A DNA stretch of 64,000 nucleotides, taken from Methanomassiliicoccales archaeon (GTDB lineage Archaea > Thermoplasmatota > Thermoplasmata > Methanomassiliicoccales > JACIVX01). This document shows, one piece after another, positions 8,241-16,706 of this stretch; position 1 is the stretch's first letter, and every line of letters starts with the position of its first letter. The stretch spans positions 39,904 through 103,903 of the forward strand of contig JARYLV010000006.1 in assembly GCA_029907465.1 (NCBI GenBank). The letters are read 5' to 3'. The position numbers and the translations under genes were made by a program. The notes below the pieces were generated by a model. It searched no databases. It was not told the DNA's origin and was given only the letters and a program-made list of their open reading frames with translations.

Positions 8241-10010
8241 GTGCGGATTGCGACATTGCTCAAAGATCGTTGTCAGCCAAAGAAGTGCAATTTGGAGTGC
8301 ATCAAGTACTGCCCGAAAGTCAGAACTGGTGTCGAAACCATCGTAATTGGAGAGAGAGGAAAACCTGTCATTTCCGAAGAACTCTGCGTGGGATGTGGTA
8401 TTTGTGTTCATAAGTGTCCCTTTGAGGCGATAAAGATTATTGGTCTACCAGAAGAGCTGGAAAAGGATCTGGTACATCAGTATGGTCGGAATGCCTTCAG
8501 GTTATACAGGCTTCCTGTACCTAAAGAAGGGATGGTCACAGGTATACTTGGACCAAACGGGATTGGTAAAACGACAGCACTCAAGCTCCTATCAGGTGAA
8601 GAAGTGCCGAACCTTGGCAATTACGAAAATCCTCCTTCGAAAACAGAGGTTCTCGAGCACTTCGCTGGATCGGAACTCCATGATTATTTAGAAAAACTAT
8701 ACTCGGGCGACATCAAAGTTTCATTTAAGCCGCAATATGTCGATAAGATTCCAACAGCCTACAAAGGTCGCACACGGGATCTTCTCTCACGAGTGGCCGA
8801 ACGCATGTCTATCCATGAGGTTGCAGAAAGACTCGATATAACAGACACACTTGATCGAGATCTAGGGGAGCTTTCTGGCGGGGAATTGCAGAGGGTTGCA
8901 ATTGCCGCGGCACTGCTGAAGGATGCTGACATTTACTTCTTCGATGAACCCTCATCATATCTCGACATCAGCCAAAGACTCAAAGTCGCGCGGATCATTC
9001 AATCATTAAGTCAAGGGAGACATGTAGTCGTCATAGAACATGACCTCGCAATCCTTGATTTCCTCGCAGATAACGTATATCTTGTCTATGGTTCGGAGGG
9101 CGCTTACGGCGTCTTCGCTCAGCCCAGGCAAGTGCGCGTAGCGATTAATGTATATCTTCAAGGTTATCTCGCTGAAGAGAACATCCGGTTCCGAGAACGA
9201 ATGATTGAATTCGAGGTCAGACCCCCTAAAGAGACCTGGCAAAGTGCCGTGCTTCTTGAATTCGGACCACTGGGATACCAGTACCCTGGGTTCAGCCTGA
9301 AGGTCGAGCGCGGGTCGATCAGAGTGGGTGAAACCGTCGGTGTCGTCGGACCGAACGCAATCGGAAAAACAACATTTGTTAAAATGCTCGCAGGTGTTCT
9401 GAAACCAACAATGGGATCGATTGATCGAAACGTCAAGGTGAGCTACAAACCTCAATACATAACTCCAGATTTCGAGGGAACGGTGAAAGAGCTCTTCCAT
9501 ACGCTCGTCAAAGACTTTTTTGAATCAGGTTTTTTCAAAAGCGAGATCGCAGAACCACTTGGCCTCACTCACCTATATGAAAAACAGGTCTCAACGCTTG
9601 CGGGAGGCGAACTGCAACGAGTCGCAATTGCTCTCTGTCTTTCAAGAGAGGCGGACATCTACCTTCTTGACGAGCCGTCTGCATATCTTGACTCGAATCA
9701 AAGAATGGAGGCTGCAAAGACATTAAGAAGGGTGATGGAGAAGCAGGGAAAAAGCGCGCTCGTCGTCGATCACGACATATATTTCCTTGACATGGTCTCC
9801 GACTCTATTATGGTCTTTTCAGGTGTGCCGGGAAAGGAAGGACTCGGAAAAGGACCCTTCGACATGCGCACAGGGATGAACCTCTTTCTCAAGGATGTCG
9901 GTGTGACATTTCGACGAGACAATGAAACCAACAGACCCAGGATCAACAAGCTAGATTCAAGACTTGATAGGGAACAGAAAGAAAGGGGAGAATATTATTA
10001 TTCCTCCTGA
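8241..10010 (+). CDS. Ribosome recycling ATPase ABCE1 (Rli1)
   Basis: Twin-ABC ATPase that splits terminated ribosomes. From the GTG at 8241 the protein is 589 residues, the usual family length, and begins MRIATLLKDRC as expected. Two [4Fe-4S] clusters are supported by Cys11, 16, 20, 24 and Cys49, 52, 55, 59. NBD1 has GPNGIGKTT, LSGGELQRVA and YFFDEPSS; NBD2 has GPNAIGKTT, LAGGELQRVA and YLLDEPSA. All catalytic motifs are intact. The 3' end overlaps the convergent dedA gene by 13 bp. A longer ATG start at 8196 is less likely because a TATA box lies within that extension. Confidence 0.97.
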   Translation: MRIATLLKDRCQPKKCNLECIKYCPKVRTGVETIVIGERGKPVISEELCVGCGICVHKCPFEAIKIIGLPEELEKDLVHQYGRNAFRLYRLPVPKEGMVTGILGPNGIGKTTALKLLSGEEVPNLGNYENPPSKTEVLEHFAGSELHDYLEKLYSGDIKVSFKPQYVDKIPTAYKGRTRDLLSRVAERMSIHEVAERLDITDTLDRDLGELSGGELQRVAIAAALLKDADIYFFDEPSSYLDISQRLKVARIIQSLSQGRHVVVIEHDLAILDFLADNVYLVYGSEGAYGVFAQPRQVRVAINVYLQGYLAEENIRFRERMIEFEVRPPKETWQSAVLLEFGPLGYQYPGFSLKVERGSIRVGETVGVVGPNAIGKTTFVKMLAGVLKPTMGSIDRNVKVSYKPQYITPDFEGTVKELFHTLVKDFFESGFFKSEIAEPLGLTHLYEKQVSTLAGGELQRVAIALCLSREADIYLLDEPSAYLDSNQRMEAAKTLRRVMEKQGKSALVVDHDIYFLDMVSDSIMVFSGVPGKEGLGKGPFDMRTGMNLFLKDVGVTFRRDNETNRPRINKLDSRLDREQKERGEYYYSS

Positions 10011-10630
10011 TGAATTAATTGCTTCTTCATTTTGTTCTTTCTTCTGAGAAGAAACCATATCAGTACCACGAGGACTATGACAACAATGATCAAGTCAAAT
10101 CCACGGAAAATTTCCAAGATTGTTTCCCATGAGGGTCCGAGCGCGAACCCTACATAGACCAAAATGAAACACCACGGTAGAGAGCCGAAAAAACTCAGAA
10201 TCACGAAACGCGAAAAATTCATTTTAGCCATTCCAGCGGGTAAAGAAATGAACGTCCGGATAATTGGCAACAATCGACTTAAGAAAACAATCGCATCACC
10301 GTACTTAGAGAATAAACGTTCAGCTGCCACGAGCGCTCTTTCATCGAACAAAACATATCTTCCATAGCGCACGACGAATGCTCGTCCGCCATAAAGTCCT
10401 ATGATATAGGAAATTATTGACCCTAATGTGCAACCTATAGCACCAGCTAATGAAGCCGCAACAATATCCATCTTTCCTTCGTAGACAAGCCAACCCGAAA
10501 AGGGCAGTATGATTTCGCTTGGAAGTGGCACATTAGCGCTTTCTAAAGCCATTAACAAAACGATGCCGGGATAACCAAGATCGAGTATGAGGTTCTTGAC
10601 GAAGATTATCACTGATTCGATGATACCCAT
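9998..10630 (-). CDS. DedA family membrane protein
   Basis: 210-residue DedA/VTT-family integral membrane protein, with hydrophobic segments near residues 15-35, 50-75, 135-160 and 175-200 and a basic C-terminal tail. Family motifs visible are ESANVPLPSEIILPFSG near residues 30-46 and FLSRLLPIIRTFISLPAG near 116-133, where conserved Arg residues are needed for function in DedA proteins. Bacterial and archaeal members act as lipid scramblases or undecaprenyl/polyprenyl-phosphate flippases and in proton homeostasis. It overlaps the convergent ABCE1 gene at the 3' ends and has no operon partners. A more divergent VTT-like protein lies at 35209-35808. Confidence 0.92.
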   Translation of the reverse strand: MGIIESVIIFVKNLILDLGYPGIVLLMALESANVPLPSEIILPFSGWLVYEGKMDIVAASLAGAIGCTLGSIISYIIGLYGGRAFVVRYGRYVLFDERALVAAERLFSKYGDAIVFLSRLLPIIRTFISLPAGMAKMNFSRFVILSFFGSLPWCFILVYVGFALGPSWETILEIFRGFDLIIVVIVLVVLIWFLLRRKNKMKKQLIHQEE

Positions 10631-10777
10631 TATAAAGAGGAATCATGTACCTTTATTAAAATATTGACAATGAAACAGCAGAGTCATTTTCGTACAAGTG
10701 GCTACTTGAGGTCCGAGATGAACATGATCCAGAAAGTTTAGATATTTGTTCCTCTACTTTTTTTATGTGGCGATCTC

Positions 10778-11962
10778 ATGAAGGGTGTGAAAATAGCAGA
10801 GGACGTTTTTTGGGTCGGAGCAATCGATTGGAATGTGAGGAATTTTCATGGTTATAAAACTCCGAGGGGTACAACCTATAATGCATATCTGATAACTGGT
10901 GAAAAAAATGTTCTCATTGATACGGTGAAAAGACCATTCTTTGACCAAATGATCGAACGGATAAGATCAATCACCAATCCAAAAGACATAAGTTTGATCA
11001 TTTCCAACCATGTGGAAATGGATCACTCAGGAAGTCTGCCTCTTGCTCAACAATTAACAGGCGCAAAGATCTTGGCTTCGAAGAGGGGGGTCGAAGGATT
11101 ATCGCTTCATTATGATAATCTCGATGTCCAAGAAGTCCATGACGGACAGGAACTGAAAATTGGGAATTTGACATTGAAGTTCATTGAGACGCCTATGCTC
11201 CATTGGCCCGACTCGATGTTCACGTTTCTCGTCGAAAGAGGAATTCTCTTCACCATGGATGGTTTCGGACAGCATCTTGCAACATTGAAAAGATTCGATG
11301 ACGAAGTTGATCCATCTGTCCTTGACTATGAATCGGCGAAATACTATGCTAATATTTTGATGCCATTTGGCTCACAAGTTCTCAAAACATTCGAAAAGGT
11401 GAAAGATCTTCCAATAAAAATATTGGCGACTTCTCATGGAATTATCTGGCGGAAGGATCCTAACAAGATCATCAGTCGTTACCTGTCTTGGGCAAAGGGA
11501 GAAACGAAGGAAAAAGCAGTGGTCGTATATGATACAATGTGGGGGAGTACCCAAGTGATGGCAGAATTGATTGCTGAAGGCATCGCATCTGAAGGGGTTG
11601 AAACAAGAGTGTTCAGGATATCAGACAGCGATAGAAGTGAGATTATGACCGAAGTTCTTGATGCGCGTGCTGTGGTAATTGGATCACCAACGCTCAATAA
11701 TGGTCCATTTCCCACTGTTGCAGATTTTGTCGTTTACCTCAAGGGACTCAGACCGAGAGGTAAAATTGGAGCATTTTTCGGTTCATATGGTTGGGGTGGT
11801 GGTGCGGTCAAAGCTTTGCGAGAACAAGCGGAAAAGGCCGGAATGATCATGCTTGAGGATCTGGAAATCCAGTATGTTCCCAGAGGTGAGAAAATAGCAA
11901 AATGCATGGAATACGGGAAGATGATCAGTGAAAAGATCAAGTCGAGTGAAATGAAAATTTAG
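10778..11962 (+). CDS. Flavodiiron protein (FprA-like oxygen reductase)
   Basis: 394 residues: an N-terminal metallo-beta-lactamase-like diiron domain (about 1-245) and a C-terminal flavodoxin domain (about 246-394). Diiron ligands follow the family pattern: H78, E80, D82, H83 in NHVEMDHSG, H142 in MLHWPDSM, D161 in TMDGFGQH, H220 in ATSHG. The FMN loop is YDTMWGSTQ. Methanogen FprA enzymes use reduced F420 to reduce O2 to water; other members use rubredoxin and reduce NO or O2. The donor here is not known, but the next gene encodes a desulforedoxin, a small iron protein that could pass electrons or be part of the same stress response. Confidence 0.95.
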   Translation: MKGVKIAEDVFWVGAIDWNVRNFHGYKTPRGTTYNAYLITGEKNVLIDTVKRPFFDQMIERIRSITNPKDISLIISNHVEMDHSGSLPLAQQLTGAKILASKRGVEGLSLHYDNLDVQEVHDGQELKIGNLTLKFIETPMLHWPDSMFTFLVERGILFTMDGFGQHLATLKRFDDEVDPSVLDYESAKYYANILMPFGSQVLKTFEKVKDLPIKILATSHGIIWRKDPNKIISRYLSWAKGETKEKAVVVYDTMWGSTQVMAELIAEGIASEGVETRVFRISDSDRSEIMTEVLDARAVVIGSPTLNNGPFPTVADFVVYLKGLRPRGKIGAFFGSYGWGGGAVKALREQAEKAGMIMLEDLEIQYVPRGEKIAKCMEYGKMISEKIKSSEMKI

Positions 11963-11995
11963 AATTTAAGAGCTAGATCAAATGGAGGAAGAGAA

Positions 11996-12109
11996 ATGAC
12001 GAACATTGGGGAAACATACCTTTGCGAAATCTGTGGCAATAAGGTCAAAGTGTTGGAGGCCGGAAGAGGGAAGCTGGTTTGCTGTGGCCAAGAGATGAGA
12101 CGCTTGTAG
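11996..12109 (+). CDS. Desulforedoxin-like mini-protein (37 aa)
   Basis: A 37-residue ORF starting at an ATG preceded by a good ribosome site (GGAGG at 11984-11988), 33 bp behind the flavodiiron gene. The sequence starts MTNIGETYLCEICGNKVKVL and ends with LVCCGQEMRRL, giving Cys10, Cys13 and the adjacent pair Cys29-Cys30: the desulforedoxin FeS4 pattern (CxxC plus CC) seen in Desulfovibrio desulforedoxin and in the N-terminal domain of desulfoferrodoxin. It is complete, not a truncated desulfoferrodoxin fused to a neelaredoxin domain, because a stop follows directly and no superoxide reductase domain follows in any frame. It probably acts as a homodimeric electron carrier in oxygen or superoxide defence. 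Confidence 0.9.
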   Translation: MTNIGETYLCEICGNKVKVLEAGRGKLVCCGQEMRRL

Positions 12110-12284
12110 AATCTCATTAGTTTTTCATTTTTAGGACTTTACCACAGAGGATTCAGGAAATCGATCGTGTCAGTAAGAGTGAATTTCGGCTTTCAGAATG
12201 TATGGTCAAATCCACAATTCCTAAGCATTCAGACCAATCAGTGAAAAGTACATAAAGGGTTTTTTGACTCAAAATGCCCGAATG

Positions 12285-12293
12285 GTATATATC
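12285..12293 (+). promoter_or_regulatory. TATA-box promoter of the second PHP gene
   Basis: GTATATATC is centred 28-29 nt before the ATG at 12317, consistent with a leaderless transcript. Confidence 0.5.
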
Positions 12294-12316
12294 ATTGAAT
12301 ATGATATCATGTCCGG

Positions 12317-13216
12317 ATGGAGAGTCGAGCTGACATTCATGTTCATACAAAGTACTCAGGAATCGCAAGGCTCGGTTTTTTGAGATTCCCTGAATCTGTC
12401 GTCGAACCTCGAGATGCGGTGAGAAAGGCGAGATCAGTGGGCCTCAAAGTTCTGTGCATCACTGATCACAACACGATTTTCGGTGCGTGCAAAGCACAAG
12501 AATTCGCTAAGGAAAACGACATTGATGTCGTCATCGGAGAAGAAATCAGCACGCTGGAAGGCGAAATCATAGGCCTTTATCTAAATGAAGAGGTTCCGCC
12601 TCATTTGACCGTAGAAGAGACGATCGACAGAATCAGGTCTCAGGACGGCATTGTCATCGCACCTCATCCTTTCAGTCTTCACTGCCCTAGTCTCGGCGAG
12701 AGAATCGAGAGTCTTGACGTTGACGCGATCGAGACGATCAACGCAGGGCACATTGATGGATATGCAAACAACTTGGCGGCCGAGCGAAGTAAGTCTGGAA
12801 AATGGGCAATTGTTGGCGGAAGCGATTCACACGCACTTAGTACGATTGCTTATGCGTATACGACCTTCGATGGTGAGAATGCAGAGGATCTCAGGGGAGC
12901 AATTCTCAAAAAAAAGACAGATGCGAGTGGTGTAAGAATGCCACTCCAGAAGGCAATCTCCTGGAGTGTCGGCGTGGTTTTCGCATCCGACGTGATGATC
13001 TTGAGATCGATTTTCGGGATGATCAAACAAGTTGACCTACACGATCCCGTAATTAAGAAAATCAGTCTCATGAGCACTGGGAAAAAAATGCTCGCTCTAT
13101 TTGGATCGATCATTTATTTGACACCACCAATTCCATATCTTTGTGCTATTACTGGCGAGCGCTTTCTGAAGAGATTAGCCAAGAGACACGAAACTGAAAA
13201 CGGCGGCAAGCCTTAG
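12317..13216 (+). CDS. PHP-domain phosphoesterase (second of two)
   Basis: 299 residues. The PHP core (about 1-215) carries ADIHVHTKYSG, ITDHNT, GEEIST, APHPFS and GGSDSHA, in the same order as in the shorter paralogue at 4654-5316, and both contain VEETIDLI/RI-type helices. About 80 extra C-terminal residues include two hydrophobic stretches (SVGVVFASDVMILRSIFGM and LALFGSIIYLTPPIPYL), so this copy may associate with the membrane. Monocistronic; the function and substrate are unknown. The ATG is fixed by a TATA box 28-29 nt upstream. Confidence 0.87.
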   Translation: MESRADIHVHTKYSGIARLGFLRFPESVVEPRDAVRKARSVGLKVLCITDHNTIFGACKAQEFAKENDIDVVIGEEISTLEGEIIGLYLNEEVPPHLTVEETIDRIRSQDGIVIAPHPFSLHCPSLGERIESLDVDAIETINAGHIDGYANNLAAERSKSGKWAIVGGSDSHALSTIAYAYTTFDGENAEDLRGAILKKKTDASGVRMPLQKAISWSVGVVFASDVMILRSIFGMIKQVDLHDPVIKKISLMSTGKKMLALFGSIIYLTPPIPYLCAITGERFLKRLAKRHETENGGKP

Positions 13217-13424
13217 TATGCGAAGGGAGTTCAAATGACCGTATGATCTATGTGAAAATGCTCATACGGCTTCTGAACTGAAAAGAACATTGATGGTAAT
13301 GGATTGTGACCTTGTCATTACTGAGTTAATAATCCTCTCCCCCGATTTTGACTGGTCATTAATCCTCGACACCCTAATCCCTTTCATAAGCATGCCGAGC
13401 TCAATCATAGTCCACACGGTACTA

Positions 13425-14822
13425 TCATTGATGCGATTGGTCATGTCCACGAGGGTGCAACCTTGCAAAGGCCCCGACGACGGCTTCGCTGAGCGCTGGA
13501 TGAATTGTCTGGCTCCGTGCTATCGGAAGGTACGATTGATCGCCGGCATTCATGAGATAGACAAGTGACTGGAGGAGTATTGCGGCCTCCGATCCGACAA
13601 TACTTGCACCAAGGATCTTTCTTGTTGCCGACTCGACAATCACTTTTACAAAACCATTTTCTTCAGCCATGGCGTAACCTTTTGCACAGCTTGAATACAT
13701 GTTGATTCCAACGAGGATATCATAACCCCGTTTCACCGCTTCGGCTTCGGTCAAACCAACGCTTGCGACTTGTGGATAACAGAAAACGGCGTGAGGAACG
13801 GCATGCTCATCCACCGGGACTTTTATTGTCCCGAAAGCGTTATTCCACGCGATCTCGCTCTCATAATTTGCCGTGTGACGGTACATATTCCTTCCAATAA
13901 CATCGCCAAACGCCCACACACCGGGAACGTTTGTTTCGAGAAACTGGTTGACAACAATGTACCCATTATTGTCGAGTGCTATGCCACCAGCCTCAGCACG
14001 GACTAGATCAGCGTTGCTTCTCACTCCCGTCGCAACAAGGATTTTCTCTGCCTCCACCTCATTCTTTGCACCGGTCTCACGATTCTTGAAAATAATCGTA
14101 TGCCGTTTCCTTCCTTTGTTGATCTCGATAACTTCCTGATTAACCCGGATATCTATGAAGCGTGACATCTCTTTAAGAACAAGCGCACTTACCTCAGGCT
14201 CTTCTTTTGGTAAGAGACGGGGGTTTCGACCAATGATCGTCACAGTTGTTCCGAAAGCAGAGAAAAAGTGAGCAAATTCGCATGCCTTATAGCCTCCTCC
14301 AAGAATAACAAGACTTTTCGGCAAGCGATCGATGTCAAAGACCGTTTCTGAGGTGAGATAACCAGCATCTTCAAGACCCGGAATCTCCGGGACGCGTGTT
14401 CTCGCACCACACGCGATCATAATCTTCTCAGCGCGGATTTTTTCATCACCGACCTGTATCATTTTTCGATCAATGAAATAGCCAGTCATATGATAAAAAT
14501 CAAGTTCCTCATCCGCCTGAACTGCCCTTTCCATCTGTTGGCGATCATGAAGGATAAGATTCCACATTCTCTTTCTTACGATTTCGTAATCGGTACGAAT
14601 TACTTCAGCCGTTACTCCTACCTTATGTGAATCTCCTATTAATCGAATGACATCTGCGGGATAAGTCCATATCTTACTGGGAATGCAACCCCGATTAAGA
14701 CATGTACCGCCGAGAGGCCCGTTTTCAATGAGAGCGACGCGCAAACCCGCTCGACGAGCACGATCAACGACGTTCATACCAGCGCCAGAGCCGATGACGA
14801 TGAGATCATATTCCTTGACCAT
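13425..14822 (-). CDS. Dihydrolipoamide dehydrogenase-like flavoprotein disulfide reductase
   Basis: 465 residues of the pyridine nucleotide-disulfide oxidoreductase class I family: FAD-binding IGSGAG at 10-15, redox-active disulfide GGTCLNRGC (Cys41, Cys46), NAD(P)-binding GGGYKACEFA, the second FAD motif VWAFGDVIG, and a C-terminal dimer interface with HPALSEAV carrying the catalytic His-Glu pair. Could be dihydrolipoamide dehydrogenase, a mercuric reductase relative or a CoA/thiol disulfide reductase. No lipoyl-domain, E1 or E2 genes are adjacent, so participation in a 2-oxoacid dehydrogenase complex is unproven. Downstream on the same strand only non-coding sequence follows. Confidence 0.9.
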   Translation of the reverse strand: MVKEYDLIVIGSGAGMNVVDRARRAGLRVALIENGPLGGTCLNRGCIPSKIWTYPADVIRLIGDSHKVGVTAEVIRTDYEIVRKRMWNLILHDRQQMERAVQADEELDFYHMTGYFIDRKMIQVGDEKIRAEKIMIACGARTRVPEIPGLEDAGYLTSETVFDIDRLPKSLVILGGGYKACEFAHFFSAFGTTVTIIGRNPRLLPKEEPEVSALVLKEMSRFIDIRVNQEVIEINKGRKRHTIIFKNRETGAKNEVEAEKILVATGVRSNADLVRAEAGGIALDNNGYIVVNQFLETNVPGVWAFGDVIGRNMYRHTANYESEIAWNNAFGTIKVPVDEHAVPHAVFCYPQVASVGLTEAEAVKRGYDILVGINMYSSCAKGYAMAEENGFVKVIVESATRKILGASIVGSEAAILLQSLVYLMNAGDQSYLPIARSQTIHPALSEAVVGAFARLHPRGHDQSHQ

Positions 14823-14907
14823 GTCGATTAAAAAATTATGAAACGCATGCGTTATAATTCTTTCCTGTTGAAGGATTCTACGTTGAACAATTTTTATGAT
14901 TAGCTCT

Positions 14908-15279
14908 TCATTTCCTATATTTCTCTCTCAGCGCAAGTACGAGTATCATCACAGCAAACCAGATGAGAAAGATAGCAATGAGTGCAGGAACATTTCCTGG
15001 AATCCATGTGTTTGCCAACCATAATATTCCCAAGATTAACGCAAGACAACCCCAGAAAGCAAAGTATGACGTGATCGAGTCTGTCCTCTTATGCTCGGTT
15101 TTCAGAGCAAATAAGATCCCGAGTACAATTATTACCACGCCGCATTCAACTAGAAGTATCGGAATCAAAAGAAGCCAATCCTCAAGGTACCATGCAATAA
15201 GTTCTGCAATTGCAAGGGCGATCAAAAAGAAGACGAATAACATCGTACCCCAAGCGATTCTTCGAGAATTTACAACCAT
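14908..15279 (-). CDS. Small four-helix membrane protein, unknown
   Basis: 123 residues with four clear hydrophobic segments (about 10-30, 33-53, 70-86 and 93-113) separated by short charged loops, and a basic C terminus (ALREKYRK). No conserved motif is recognised. It lies upstream of the dihydrolipoamide-dehydrogenase-like gene on the same strand with an 85-bp gap, so the two may or may not be cotranscribed. It resembles small DUF-type membrane proteins common in Euryarchaeota. Confidence 0.65.
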   Translation of the reverse strand: MVVNSRRIAWGTMLFVFFLIALAIAELIAWYLEDWLLLIPILLVECGVVIIVLGILFALKTEHKRTDSITSYFAFWGCLALILGILWLANTWIPGNVPALIAIFLIWFAVMILVLALREKYRK

Positions 15280-15786
15280 CTATAATACCTCGTCCTCCTT
15301 TGATACATGAAAAATACCACCCTATGCCCCACAGGGAAGTATTTTCGCTCTCCCGCCCATGATGGATTCTGATGTACAACTATTTAAGTTTCTCCCAGAA
15401 AATTCTTCTGCGGGGTTTATTGCAATGATTTACGTCGAAAATGCGATTTGGTCGAATTTTGAGAAGGGATTGATTCGCTGATTGAATTGTGAATTGATTG
15501 CACGCGAGTTAATTATGGCAAATTCGTCAATCAAAATAGAGGGGATGGAAACTCCAACCTGGCCTTCCAGAGGGGAGATCAATGACGCTAATTTCTCTGG
15601 ATCCTCTAATTACCATCCAGAAAATGATGATTTCATCTCGAGGACACCTGGTCTCTTCATTAGCTATTCTCAAAGACAATCGCAATTGGGTTCCTCTTCT
15701 TTCCTAGGAGACTATTGGCTAACCAAAAAGGTAGGAGAAAAGATAGGTTACGCTATCGCCCAGTACCTGTGCTCACTAACATCGTT
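15280..15786. other. 507-bp interval with no supported gene
   Basis: This lies between the small membrane protein and the phosphatase gene. A plus-strand frame at 15482-15805 (107 codons) is Ser/Asn-rich, has no clear ribosome site, resembles no family I know and runs into the 3' end of the convergent gene. I treat it as probably non-coding. Confidence 0.4.
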
Positions 15787-16419
15787 TCAAAAATCCTTCA
15801 TATGACCTGCGCCAAGGTGCGTAAGGTGTCGGGTATCATTGAGTAATGACCCCCGGACACATCCATTTTCGATCAGGAATGTCGATATCGCACATGTATC
15901 ATGTTTGATCGCATTCATTTCTGCCAGATCCACGCCCAGGAGGGCTAATGAGATAAGTTTAATGGGAATCCTGTGGGAAACGACCAGCACCGTCTCCCTT
16001 TCCGCTAATGCGAAAATGCGACCCAAGAAATCCTGTATCCGATTCCATACATCCGCGATACCCTCCCCGCCGGGAAATCTTACTTTTTCAGGATGCGAGT
16101 TCCATTCTTCGATCAACTCTGGATAGCGCATTCTTGCTTCGTCCTCAGATAAGCCCTGAAGAAGACCATAGTCGATGTCGATGAGGTCTTCATCAGCGAT
16201 GACAGCAAGTGAATGTGGTCTCGCAATGATTTCAGCGGTCTTCATCGCACGAAGAAGTGGACTGCTATAGACAAAAGAAATCGCGCGATTCTTTAGCACT
16301 TCTGCCGTCGCCGCTGCCTGGGCCAATCCAGTTTCGTTAAGCGGAACGTCGATGCGCCCTCTGAACACGAGATTCCTATTCCAGTCCGTCTCGCCGTGTC
16401 TGACAAGGATGAGATCCAT
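15787..16419 (-). CDS. Histidine phosphatase family protein (phosphoglycerate mutase-like)
   Basis: 210 residues. It starts MDLILVRHGETDWNRN with the catalytic RHGE motif (His9 nucleophile), then VYSSPLLRAMKTAEI with the phosphate-binding Arg, EVDLIDIDYGLLQG-type acid region, and VVSHRIPIKL with the second catalytic His. Members include cofactor-dependent phosphoglycerate mutase, alpha-ribazole phosphatase (CobC) and broad phosphatases; sequence alone does not decide. No cobalamin genes are nearby. It is the only gene between the tRNA-Arg and the gene-free interval. Confidence 0.88.
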   Translation of the reverse strand: MDLILVRHGETDWNRNLVFRGRIDVPLNETGLAQAAATAEVLKNRAISFVYSSPLLRAMKTAEIIARPHSLAVIADEDLIDIDYGLLQGLSEDEARMRYPELIEEWNSHPEKVRFPGGEGIADVWNRIQDFLGRIFALAERETVLVVSHRIPIKLISLALLGVDLAEMNAIKHDTCAISTFLIENGCVRGSLLNDTRHLTHLGAGHMKDF

Positions 16420-16561
16420 ATGAATCCTAATTACCTATATAGCCGTCTTCCTATTTCACTTTCAGGCATCGTCATAGCGGCCCCAGTGGTAATTAGCCAA
16501 AGAGATTTTTCCATATTGTTCGCCAAAGAGACTCCTGCCTGCAGATCCAAAAAATGCCATG

Positions 16562-16636
16562 CGGGCGTGAGGGGATTTGAACCCCTGACTTGCAGCTTAG
16601 GAGGCTGCTGCCATATCCATGCTAGGCCACACGCCC
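16562..16636 (-). tRNA. tRNA-Arg (anticodon CCT)
   Basis: A full cloverleaf is visible on the minus strand: acceptor GGGCGTG pairing with CACGCCC, anticodon stem GCAGC/GCTGC around the loop CTCCTAA (anticodon CCT at 16601-16599, reads AGG), and T arm GGGGTTCAAATCCCC. No intron. The 3' CCA is not encoded (the genome continues CAT), so the CCA-adding enzyme must supply it, unlike the tRNA-Thr in this window. Confidence 0.95.
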
Positions 16637-16706
16637 GTTATTGCATAAAAAATATTGTAATAAAAAGATTACTTGCTGGGACTGACGTGATTGTCAGCCG
16701 CACTGA

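Noticed and set aside
13262..13442. 60-codon minus-strand frame following the dihydrolipoamide-dehydrogenase-like gene
   Set aside because: It overlaps that gene's end in another frame and shows no recognisable pattern; cannot be supported as a gene.
15482..15805. 107-codon plus-strand frame in the 15.3-15.8 kb interval
   Set aside because: No ribosome site or family resemblance, Ser/Asn-rich composition and overlap with the 3' end of the convergent phosphatase gene.
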